Assembly: GCF_900183975.1 (NCBI RefSeq)
Contig: NZ_LT853884.1
Span: 1-27,106, forward strand
Length of the DNA: 27,106 bases
Direction: 5' to 3'
From: Xanthomonas fragariae
GTDB taxonomy: Bacteria; Pseudomonadota; Gammaproteobacteria; Xanthomonadales; Xanthomonadaceae
The notes under the pieces are model-generated. The model had not been told where the DNA came from. It made no database searches and was given only the letters and a program-made list of their open reading frames with translations. Position numbers and translations under genes: made by a program. Shown here in pieces: positions 14,994 through 21,204 of the stretch; positions within the stretch are counted from its first letter, which is position 1, and every line of letters starts with the position of its first letter.

Positions 14994-16206
14994 GCCGCTC
15001 GCCCGTTTCCGGGTCGATCACCTTCTTGCGCCCGGCCAGCGCGGATTTTGACACGCGCTCGCCCGTTTCCGGGTCGATCACCTTCTGGCGCTTGGCCAGC
15101 GCGGATTTTGACACGCGCTCGCCCGTTTCCGGGTCGATCACCTTCTTGCGCCCGGCCAGCGTGGATTTTGACACGCGCTCGCCCGTTTCCGGGTCGATCA
15201 CCTTCTTGCGCCTGGCCAGCGTGGCTTTTGACACGCGCTCGCCCGTTTCCGGGTCGATCACCTTCTTGCGCCTGGCCAGCGTGGCTTTTGACACGCGCTC
15301 GCCCGTTTCCGGGTCGATCACCTTCTGGCGCCCGGCCAGCGCGGATTTTGACACGCGCTCGCCCGTTTCCGGGTCGATCACCTTCTTGCGCCTGGCCAGC
15401 GTGGATTTTGACACGCGCTCGCCCGTTTCCGGGTCGATCACCTTCTTGCGCCCGGCCAGCGTGGATTTGAAAATTGGCCGGGCCGTGCTCGAGCCGGGAG
15501 CCTGTGAGGGAAGGCCGGGGGGGGGCGGTCCCTTTCCCGTGCTGGCGGTAGCCGGCATGACCGTCGCATGCGTCGACGAACTGGCTAACAATGAAGCTGA
15601 AGGGGCGGGATAGTGTCCAACGCCATGGGAATAGCTCGATGGAGGCAGGGACGTGATTGTAGGCCTGTACACAGACTCTCCCACGGGCACCGACAGCTCC
15701 GACTGGTTGGCAACCTCCTGGAATGCAGGGGGGCTTGAGGCAGAGATTGCAGTGTCTGGTATGTCCAGAAAGTCCATCGGGTCAAACGCAAGCTCTCCGG
15801 ACAACGACAATGCCGGCGGTGGCGCAGGTGGCGCGGACTCTCCCACGGGCACCGACAGCTCCGACTGGTTGGCAACCTCCTGGAATGCAGGGGGGCTTGA
15901 GGCAGAGATTGCAGTGTCTGGTATGTCCAGAAAGTCCATCGGGTCAAACGCAAGCTCTCCGGACAACGACAATGCCGGCGGTGGCGCAGGTGGCGCGGAC
16001 TGCATGGAGGTGGAGGCGCGGTTGAGGCGATGTTGCCGTATCTCCTGGATCCGATACGGGGTGGGATCGGCGGGCAGAACACGCCCGTCTCCACGGAGGC
16101 GCCATCTCAGCCAATTGCGCCAACGCGTCCTGGCCGTGTTGGGTGCGGCGCCAATTGACGGCGTCGGCGATTCCCTGATCGGGTGAGTCAGGATCGGCGA
16201 GGCCAT
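14692..16206 (-). CDS. Repeat-rich effector-like protein, 20-residue tandem repeats
   Basis: As read, a 504-residue ORF from the ATG at 16206. Order: basic N-terminus (about 1-65); two identical 54-residue units, each with PALSLSGELAFDPMDFLDIP, an acidic-hydrophobic patch like eukaryotic activation domains; a Pro/Ser-rich linker; then 20-residue repeats of the form SK(S/A)xLA(G/R/K)(R/H)(K/Q)KVIDPETGERV. Eight repeats are in frame; a 1-bp insertion near 14994 puts the last five out of frame. The true start may instead be the ATG at 16258 (MRPLSPDSAIIANDLIDNG), needing another frameshift near 16100. A degenerate PIP box lies upstream. No signal peptide is seen. The context (xopE, PIP boxes) suggests a type III effector, by inference. 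Family not recognised. Confidence 0.55.
   Translation of the reverse strand: MASPILTHPIRESPTPSIGAAPNTARTRWRNWLRWRLRGDGRVLPADPTPYRIQEIRQHRLNRASTSMQSAPPAPPPALSLSGELAFDPMDFLDIPDTAISASSPPAFQEVANQSELSVPVGESAPPAPPPALSLSGELAFDPMDFLDIPDTAISASSPPAFQEVANQSELSVPVGESVYRPTITSLPPSSYSHGVGHYPAPSASLLASSSTHATVMPATASTGKGPPPPGLPSQAPGSSTARPIFKSTLAGRKKVIDPETGERVSKSTLARRKKVIDPETGERVSKSALAGRQKVIDPETGERVSKATLARRKKVIDPETGERVSKATLARRKKVIDPETGERVSKSTLAGRKKVIDPETGERVSKSALAKRQKVIDPETGERVSKSALAGRKKVIDPETGERRVKIRAGRAQEGDRPGNGRARVKIRAGQAPEGDRPGNGRARVKIHAGRAPEGDRPGNGRARVKIRAGQAPEGDRPGNGRARVKIRAGQAPEGDRPGNGGG
14701..15470 (-). repeat. 60-bp tandem coding repeats, 12 full and 1 partial
   Basis: Units begin at 14701, 14761, 14821, 14881, 14941, 15002, 15062, 15122, 15182, 15242, 15302, 15362 and 15422. 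The unit at 14941 is 61 bp (CACGCCGCTC instead of CACGCGCTC). Units differ mainly at a few bases that change the LA(G/R/K)(R/H)(K/Q)K triplet and the preceding Ser/Ala and Thr/Ala/Val positions. Near-identity shows recent expansion. Confidence 0.95.
15674..15997 (-). repeat. Perfect 162-bp tandem duplication
   Basis: 15674-15835 and 15836-15997 look identical. They encode the 54-residue unit with FDPMDFLDIPDT. Exact identity, including silent positions, implies a very recent duplication. Confidence 0.92.
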
Positions 16207-16331
16207 TGTCGATCAGGTCATTGGCGATGATGGCTGAATCGGGCGAAAGAGGGCGCATTCTTGGAGTGCTCGTCGTTTTTCCGGAGACGGGCTGATGTAA
16301 CCAGTTTTTGGCAAGCCCCCCTTCGGAAACA

Positions 16332-16356
16332 GCGAAATCATGAGGGAACATCAGAA
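16332..16356 (-). promoter_or_regulatory. Degenerate PIP-like box upstream of the repeat protein
   Basis: On the minus strand TTCTG-N15-TTCGC, one mismatch from TTCGB-N15-TTCGB. It lies 74 bp before the alternative ATG at 16258. No exact -10 box follows, so this is weak. Confidence 0.3.
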
Positions 16357-16387
16357 CATGGGATGGGATGTGCTTGAACCGCTTTAC

Positions 16388-16583
16388 GTTCGGGTACAGC
16401 ACAGCTTGTATCGGTTCGGCGTTCGGATCATCGCAAGCGCTGGTGAGGCGTCCGAACGTCCATGCCCTGCTCTGCCGTACCGGTGGCTCCAATGCATCAA
16501 AGAATTCATCCACTATTGCGTCTACGTTGGCGTCGTTGGGGGAGCTGAACTGCGCTGTTTTCGTTTCGGCTCTTCTGCTTCAT
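16388..16583 (-). pseudogene. Broken relative of the unknown gene at 10653
   Basis: The ATG at 16583 follows the same leader as the gene at 10653. The native frame (DEFFDALEPPVRQSRAW, CDDPNAEPIQAVLYPN) is entered only after a shift near the C-run at about 16545. Similarity to the 10653 protein stops after VLYPN, where the sequence joins the upstream region of the repeat protein. So the gene is frameshifted and lacks its last 50 or so residues. Confidence 0.7.
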
Positions 16584-16619
16584 GGGTGCCACTCCTGAAT
16601 TACGGCGTTAGCGCGCCGT
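16584..16619 (-). promoter_or_regulatory. Structured leader, CGCTAA hairpin (minus strand)
   Basis: The stem ACGGCG/CGCCGT with loop CGCTAA is followed by 5 nt, AGGAGTGGCACCC and the ATG at 16583. It has the same design as 10617-10652, with the outer base pair changed from C-G to A-T. Confidence 0.55.
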
Positions 16620-16627
16620 GGTTGTGT

Positions 16628-16936
16628 TCACGGCATCTGCTGTGCCGTGTGCTTGATCCGTAGGATTTCTACGGTTCGGGCCTCAGTTAGCACCCGGTAA
16701 AAGACGATGTAGTTTCTGTGAGCGACCAGCTCGCGAACCCCGTCCGGTAATCCTGGGCGTCCGGTACGCCCAAGCTCTGGATGCTGAGCAAGCGGAGTAG
16801 TCTTGTCGCGTGGTTCCTGGCCGAAACTGCGCGCTCTGGTGGGATTTTCCTTGCCGATGTAGCGGACGATTGCACGCAGATCGTCACGGGCCTTGGGCCG
16901 CCACTCGATGCGATATGGGGTAGGAGACTTCGCCAT
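16628..16936 (-). CDS. ParE-family toxin
   Basis: A 102-residue ParE/RelE-superfamily toxin. Features are the start YRIEWRPKARDDLRAIVRYI, then ELGRTGRPGLPDGVRELVAHRNYIVFYRV and the end VEILRIKHTAQQMP, the usual order of ParE. Its partner lies 20 bp upstream on the same strand. No strong ribosome-binding site precedes the ATG at 16936. Confidence 0.85.
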   Translation of the reverse strand: MAKSPTPYRIEWRPKARDDLRAIVRYIGKENPTRARSFGQEPRDKTTPLAQHPELGRTGRPGLPDGVRELVAHRNYIVFYRVLTEARTVEILRIKHTAQQMP

Positions 16937-16956
16937 AAGTCAGTTGGCCGACATGC

Positions 16957-17421
16957 TTATGCCCGCCTCTTGCGAGCTGGCTTGTGTTCGGCCTCAAGCG
17001 CTGCAATGTCGGCGTCCATTTCCGCCATTACCGCATCGTGAGACAGATTAGGTCGAGTATCCGCAATAGCGTCGTCAATCTCCGCTGCCAGCCAGTTGGT
17101 ATAGGCAGCAGCCTGGTGCGCCTTACGCATCGCTTCGGAGCGACCACGGGTGCCGGCTGTCTCAAGCTTGGCGTCAGGGTTCCAAGCGCTCGCGTCGAAC
17201 GCTCCTACCGTGATACCGATATCTCGCAGCACATGCAGGGCGGCGGCGGGATTGCCAAACTTGCGCGGCTCGGTGCTGCGCGCTTTCGCCAACAGGGCGG
17301 CCGGCCCGTTGCGCGTGGCGATCTGGACGAAGAATGCACCGCCCTCCCCTTTCAGGGTGACGCCAGCAACGCCGCCGGATGCCTTGGCGACGCGAAGCTG
17401 TTCAATGGTCATGCTTTGCAT
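16957..17421 (-). CDS. Probable antitoxin partner of the ParE toxin
   Basis: A 154-residue protein starting at the ATG at 17421 (GAGGG 6 nt upstream); a longer start lacks such a site. The N-terminal part (LRVAKASGGVAGVTLKGEGGAFFVQIATRNG) looks beta-rich. The C-terminal part (TNWLAAEIDDAIADTRPNLSHDAVMAEMDADIAALEAEH) is an acidic helix like those with which antitoxins wrap ParE toxins. It ends in a basic tail (KPARKRRA). The antitoxin role follows from its place before parE. Confidence 0.68.
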   Translation of the reverse strand: MQSMTIEQLRVAKASGGVAGVTLKGEGGAFFVQIATRNGPAALLAKARSTEPRKFGNPAAALHVLRDIGITVGAFDASAWNPDAKLETAGTRGRSEAMRKAHQAAAYTNWLAAEIDDAIADTRPNLSHDAVMAEMDADIAALEAEHKPARKRRA

Positions 17422-17586
17422 GGTGACCCTCGCGACTCGTTTCAAACTATGTGGTTATATTGTGCACATTTTCTAGGTAGCGTGCAATACGTCTAGCGTT
17501 CCTAAAACGTTTGACGGACATTGAATGTAAGGCATTTTTGCATTACCGTACAAGGCATCAACCTTGGATTGCGAGGGCAAACCACC

Positions 17587-17838
17587 ATGACCACATTGAC
17601 CGTTACCGCACGGGGACAAGTGACGTTTCGGAAGGACGTACTGCAACACCTCGGCATTAGGCCAGGCGACAAGATCGAGCTGAACTTGCTGCCAGATGGT
17701 CGGGGCGTGCTCAAGGCGGCCCGGCCCGCAGGGACGATAGCCAGCTTTGTCGGCCTGCTCGCGGGCAGGACGCAGAAGGTTGCCACCATCGAAGAAATCA
17801 ACGAGGCGGCGGCGCAAGGCTGGGCAGGTAAGCAATGA
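17587..17838 (+). CDS. vapB: VapB antitoxin (AbrB-type)
   Basis: An 83-residue antitoxin. The N-terminus (LTVTARGQVTFRKDVLQHLGIRPGDKIEL) is a swapped-hairpin AbrB/MazE DNA-binding domain, and the C-terminal part (TIEEINEAAAQGW) binds the toxin. The ATG at 17587 fits the domain start. It overlaps vapC by 4 bp. It should neutralise VapC and repress the operon. Confidence 0.87.
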   Translation: MTTLTVTARGQVTFRKDVLQHLGIRPGDKIELNLLPDGRGVLKAARPAGTIASFVGLLAGRTQKVATIEEINEAAAQGWAGKQ

Positions 17839-18230
17839 AGGTCGCAGTCGATACCAATGTCCTTGTGCGTGCGGTTGTGCGTGACGATCCCGCACAAGCG
17901 GACGTTGCCGCCGCAGTCTTGACCGACGCCGAGTTGATCGCGGTCGCGTTGCCGTGCCTATGCGAATTTGTTTGGGTGCTGCTGCGTGTCTACGGCTTCC
18001 AGCAAGCCGACGCGGCCAGCGCGATCCGGGCACTACTGGCCGCCGCGAATGTGGAAGTGAACCGGCCTGCCGTGGAGGCTGGCTTGCTGGTGCTCGACGC
18101 GGGCGGAGACTTTGCCGATGGCGTCATTGCCTATGAAGGCAACTGGCTTGGCGGGGAAACCTTCGTTTCCTTCGATAAGAAGGCGGTGGTACTTCTCACG
18201 GCGCAAGGGCAATTAACGCGCCTTTTGTGA
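17835..18230 (+). CDS. vapC: VapC toxin, PIN-domain ribonuclease
   Basis: A 131-residue PIN-domain toxin. The acidic metal-binding residues are visible: Asp6 (VDTNVLVR), Glu44 (PCLCEFVWVL), Asp95 (DFADGVIAY) and Asp114 (FVSFDKKAV). VapC toxins cut tRNA or rRNA and stop translation when VapB is lost, which selects for the plasmid. All key residues are present, so it should be active. Confidence 0.88.
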   Translation: MKVAVDTNVLVRAVVRDDPAQADVAAAVLTDAELIAVALPCLCEFVWVLLRVYGFQQADAASAIRALLAAANVEVNRPAVEAGLLVLDAGGDFADGVIAYEGNWLGGETFVSFDKKAVVLLTAQGQLTRLL

Positions 18231-18259
18231 CGGACATGAACCGCCGAAAATTCCGGCGA

Positions 18260-18457
18260 TCAACCGGCAAGCTGCTTGATACGCTCGGCCAGGCGGCCGA
18301 AAGCCTCGTTCACGTATTCCAGCACTTTCGGTTCAGCACCATGTGTACGCAGCGATTCTTTGGCACCAAGGTCGGACAGCCATTGCCGATGCAGGCGGCT
18401 CAGCTCGTCAAGCTGAGGCCGGAAAACTTGGAGATTGCCGCTGGAACGAAACGCCTG
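18260..18457 (-). pseudogene. C-terminal fragment of an unknown protein
   Basis: A minus-strand frame of about 65 codons without a start encodes FRPQLDELSRLHRQWLSDLG and EPKVLEYVNEAFGRLAERIK, ending at TGA (18260-18262). Upstream it hits the 39-bp transposon-end repeat at exactly 18458 and then a stop. It looks like a gene cut by a transposon. The family is unknown. Confidence 0.55.
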
Positions 18458-18496
18458 GTAGGGGTAGACCCAACAGTCGTGTCACCAGCCGCCATT
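18458..18496. repeat. Probable Tn3-type transposon end, copy 2
   Basis: It starts (G)TAGGGGTAGACCCAAC and matches 11685-11723 except at one base. On its left a gene is cut off; on its right, 5 bp on, is the stop codon of a TnpA-like C-terminus. Tn3-type elements have ends starting GGGG with tnpA finishing close to one of them. Confidence 0.6.
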
Positions 18497-18501
18497 TCGG
18501 A

Positions 18502-18610
18502 TCACGGCAGATCGAGCCGGGTATTCATGGCGACGTCGAATTGGCCATACAGGTTGATGTGCTGCAAACTTCCCCTGTGGACTGGGTAGTACGCCCGCAA
18601 TGGCATTGTA
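18502..18610 (-). pseudogene. Remnant of a Tn3-family transposase C-terminus
   Basis: The minus-strand frame ends HINLYGQFDVAMNTRLDLP, then TGA (18502-18504). 'HINL.G.(F/Y)' close to the C-terminus is a feature of Tn3-family TnpA. Only about 35 codons remain; beyond lies the xopE promoter. The position next to a GGGG-type terminal repeat supports the call. Confidence 0.5.
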
Positions 18611-18632
18611 AGCGGGGCGCCAGCGCCAATCT

Positions 18633-18693
18633 TTCGTGTTCCCAAACATGACTTCGGTGAACCAACGACATCCAGAGAGTTCCTCGCCAGACT
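18633..18693 (+). promoter_or_regulatory. PIP box and -10 box of xopE
   Basis: TTCGT (18633-18637), exactly 15 nt, TTCGG (18653-18657), exactly 30 nt, then CAGACT (18688-18693), which fits YANNNT. This is the full arrangement known for HrpX-activated promoters in Xanthomonas. Transcription would start near 18700, just before the ATG at 18723. Confidence 0.85.
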
Positions 18694-18722
18694 TGATTCT
18701 CAGGTCACTGTCGGAGATCAAA

Positions 18723-19814
18723 ATGGGTCTATGCGTTTCGAAGCAGAGCGTTGCAGGGTCATCTGAACCAGCCGCATATGACGGGGAAGAGTTGCCGCGA
18801 GCCTCCACTGTTTCCAGCTTTGAAAGCGTCATGTCGCCGCAATCGCCGTATCTATCAGCGCTGAGAGTCTCCCTAGGGACGCGTCCCGACCGTTTGCGGA
18901 GGTGCGGAGATGAATCTCTAGAACAGCATCAGATCCAGCAGCTGGCTTACCACATGGGAGCATATGTCGTCGGCGACAAAGTCACCAGTCCGACAAGACT
19001 CGCGACAGCCGGGCAAACTGTTAACGACGTCCGCCTGATCCTCAAGCATGGCCGAGGAAACGTTAAAGCGGACGACATTCCCTCCAAAGGCCATAATGGC
19101 ATCGGATCGTCGGTTGCAAAATCGGCAGCGGACGCCCACAGCAAGCTTGCTGTGGGCGTCGTTATGGGAGCAGCGGTCTGCGATCAGTCTGCTCCCCTTT
19201 GCGCCATCCTCCATGCTCCCCATATGGCGGTCAACGAGAGGAGTGTGACTGCTGCAGCTTCCGTACCAATGAAAGAGATAACCGACGACGGCAATGAGAT
19301 CCCAGTCAAAGCGGGGCATATCTGGAACGAACTGAGGCGCGGAAGGCGCGACCCGAGGTCAACTGTAGTCATGGATGCCTGGGCCAACGGTCCGGCTGTT
19401 CGATTGAAAGACAGCGCATGGAGCGGAAAGCCAGCCAAGGAAGGTCGTTGGTCGATGGAAAAAAGCAGCGCCGAATCTCTGAAAAACCGTATTGAAGGGT
19501 TAATTCCGTTAGTACATCCGGACGAAGATCAAGATATTGCAAGAATACTTAAATATCACCAAAAGAAACCTACCGCGTGGGAAAAATATGCAGAACCACA
19601 AGTGATTTCATCGACGTTTGCCGATAAGGTACGCAACGTACTGGTCCATGTTCCCGAAAGCCAACAGAGGGATATCGCATCCCGGATGATTCGAGAAACC
19701 TATGGAATGAATCCTCAATCGCAAGCGCACCAAGACGCAGTGGAATCAGTTCTGGAGGCGGTCAACCAACTGGACTCGCTGCCTCGGCCTCCTGTCGTGC
19801 CGCCTGGATGCTGA
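18723..19814 (+). CDS. xopE: XopE/HopX (AvrPphE)-family type III effector
   Basis: A 363-residue effector. MGLCVSK at the start is a myristoylation (Gly2) plus palmitoylation (Cys4) signal that directs XopE proteins to the plant plasma membrane. The next 60 residues are Ser/Pro-rich, as for type III secretion signals. The putative transglutaminase/cysteine-protease-like triad is Cys153 (GAAVCDQSA), His199 (VKAGHIWNEL) and Asp218 (VVMDAWANGPAV). I chose the ATG at 18723: GGAG is 6 nt upstream, the PIP/-10 promoter ends 30 bp before it, and an upstream GTG would lie inside the promoter. The length is near that of XopE2, but the exact subgroup is uncertain. It looks intact and is probably transposon cargo. 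Confidence 0.85.
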   Translation: MGLCVSKQSVAGSSEPAAYDGEELPRASTVSSFESVMSPQSPYLSALRVSLGTRPDRLRRCGDESLEQHQIQQLAYHMGAYVVGDKVTSPTRLATAGQTVNDVRLILKHGRGNVKADDIPSKGHNGIGSSVAKSAADAHSKLAVGVVMGAAVCDQSAPLCAILHAPHMAVNERSVTAAASVPMKEITDDGNEIPVKAGHIWNELRRGRRDPRSTVVMDAWANGPAVRLKDSAWSGKPAKEGRWSMEKSSAESLKNRIEGLIPLVHPDEDQDIARILKYHQKKPTAWEKYAEPQVISSTFADKVRNVLVHVPESQQRDIASRMIRETYGMNPQSQAHQDAVESVLEAVNQLDSLPRPPVVPPGC

Positions 19815-20133
19815 ACAGCAATGCGCCTGATCGACATGATCGGCGTGGATATCCTCATCGAATTAGGTGCTGGCCAAATGGCTCAGCCGCGCTTCGACAT
19901 TGAGGGTGAGGAACTGATGGCATACAAGACCCAGCTGCCTATGCTCAACATTTGGCCAACAGCGATATCATTGCCCCCGGACTGATGCGCCCTGAGAATC
20001 CCGTAGGTTGATGGCTCAGGTCCGCATGATAATGCAAAAAATACCTTATCAAGGATGTCCGTCAAACGATCCTTTGGCGGCCAGCATGAATATGTCCGTC
20101 AACTCTGGACCCGCGATGGCGATTCGGACAAGA
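19815..20133. other. Gap without a supported gene, possible res-like sites
   Basis: A 54-codon open frame (19821-19985) has no recognisable domain. TGTCCGT(C/T) occurs at about 20056 and 20093 and, inverted, at about 20152, just before and into the recombinase gene; these could be recombinase-binding sites. Otherwise nothing is clear. Confidence 0.3.
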
Positions 20134-20748
20134 ATGCAAATCGATGAGAAAACGGACAGATCGGGACCGACCGTGGCGCTGATCGGTTATGCGCGGGTAT
20201 CGACCGGCGATCAGAAGCTTGCGTTGCAGCATGATGCGCTGAGCGCGGCCGGATGCGAGCGCATGTTCGACGACCACGCTTCTGGGGCAAAGACAGATCG
20301 GCCGGGGTTGGCCGAAGCGCTTGCCTATCTGCGTGCCGGCGACACACTGGTTGTGTGGAAGCTCGACCGGCTCGGCCGTTCGATGAGCCACCTGATCGAG
20401 AAGGTCGGCGAACTGGCCTCGCGCGGTGTCGGTTTCCGATCGCTCACCGAGCAGATCGACACCACCACGTCGGGCGGGATGCTCGTGTTCAACATCTTCG
20501 GCTCGCTCGCCCAGTTCGAGCGCGACCTGATCCGCGAGCGCACCAACGCCGGGCTGAAGGCAGCGCGGGAACGGGGGAGCCTTGGCGGTCATCGTCCGGT
20601 CATCACGCCTGACAAATTGCGTAAGGCGCGCGATCATATCGCGGCAGGGCTGACGGTTCGCGAAGCGGCCACGCGCCTCAAGGTCGGCAAAACCGCGCTC
20701 TACAAGGCGCTCGAAGGCACCGCTGCTAAAACCGCGGTCAAAGCATGA
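20134..20748 (+). CDS. Serine recombinase (resolvase/invertase, TnpR-like)
   Basis: A 204-residue resolvase. The catalytic serine is in GYARVSTGDQ (Ser23); VVWKLDRLGRSMSHLIE, MLVFNIFGSLAQFERDLIRERT and the C-terminal helix-turn-helix TVREAATRLKVGKTALYKAL follow. It differs clearly from the two resolvases at 13064 and 24831. The start is uncertain; the ATG at 20134 gives normal length, and others lie up to 126 bp upstream. No transposase gene is beside it, so it may be the leftover of a transposon. Confidence 0.83.
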   Translation: MQIDEKTDRSGPTVALIGYARVSTGDQKLALQHDALSAAGCERMFDDHASGAKTDRPGLAEALAYLRAGDTLVVWKLDRLGRSMSHLIEKVGELASRGVGFRSLTEQIDTTTSGGMLVFNIFGSLAQFERDLIRERTNAGLKAARERGSLGGHRPVITPDKLRKARDHIAAGLTVREAATRLKVGKTALYKALEGTAAKTAVKA

Positions 20749-20758
20749 GGAAAGAGTG

Positions 20759-21025
20759 ATGCACGAACGCGATCCCAACATCGTCACCTCGAGCCTGTCT
20801 GGTTTCGTCACCGAGCAGGGCGTCACCGTGAGAGTGAACATCATCCGGTTGGAAAATGAGCCGGGCTGGTCGCTTGAGATCGAAAACGAACATGGAACGT
20901 CTACGGTCTGGGACGACCTGTTCGCGACTGATGATGCCGCGCATGCCGCCTTCCGTCAGACCGTCGATGAAGAAGGTATGCGCGCCTTCCTCGACCAGGC
21001 TGTCGTCATACCCTTCCGACGTTAG
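20759..21025 (+). CDS. Small conserved-looking protein after the recombinase
   Basis: An 88-residue protein that I cannot name. It starts 10 bp after the recombinase stop, with GAGG upstream, so it is cotranscribed. It has a beta-rich middle (VTVRVNIIRLENEPGWSLEIENEHGTSTVW) and an acidic helix-rich end (DDAAHAAFRQTVDEEGMRAFL). It has no signal peptide or membrane segment. Confidence 0.55.
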   Translation: MHERDPNIVTSSLSGFVTEQGVTVRVNIIRLENEPGWSLEIENEHGTSTVWDDLFATDDAAHAAFRQTVDEEGMRAFLDQAVVIPFRR

Positions 21026-21204
21026 CACCGTCAGCGTTCGCCGTTCGTTCGATCCTAGCGTACGTAGTCACCCCTGAAAAACCCCAACCACCCAACGACC
21101 GCAAGGCCTTGATGTCTGCACCGGCGTGCCAAAACTACCGGTGTTCGCTAAGCTGAAGGCTGGTTTCTTGCAATTTCCGCCCATGCGTACACGCCGTCCT
21201 GCTG
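21026..21204. other. Junction region between recombinase and truncated traA
   Basis: No gene or clear inverted repeat is seen here. The native traA sequence seems to begin around 21205, so one end of the insertion that removed its 5' half lies in this stretch. Confidence 0.4.

Noticed and set aside
14701..15470. CRISPR array suggested by regular 60-bp repeats
   Set aside because: Units are contiguous without unique spacers and are an open coding frame encoding 20-residue repeats; no cas genes are nearby.
14636..15613. Plus-strand ORFs through the repeat array (PFPGRSPSGAWPARILTRAR and similar)
   Set aside because: They are mirror frames of the repeats. The minus-strand frame alone gives a balanced protein with a coherent N-terminal region and linker.
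15653..16186. Plus-strand ORF with a duplicated Gly/Ser-rich segment
   Set aside because: It is the antisense of the duplicated acidic segment; there is no ribosome-binding site and the composition is typical of a shadow frame.
14692..16206. Classical TAL effector gene
   Set aside because: The repeats are 20 rather than 33-35 residues, lack LTPxQVVAIAS and the HD/NI/NG di-residues, and the TALE N- and C-terminal regions are absent.
18480..18522. A second PIP box around TTCGG at 18496
   Set aside because: The sequence 15 nt on is GCCGG, not TTCGB; only the pair at 18633/18653 fits.
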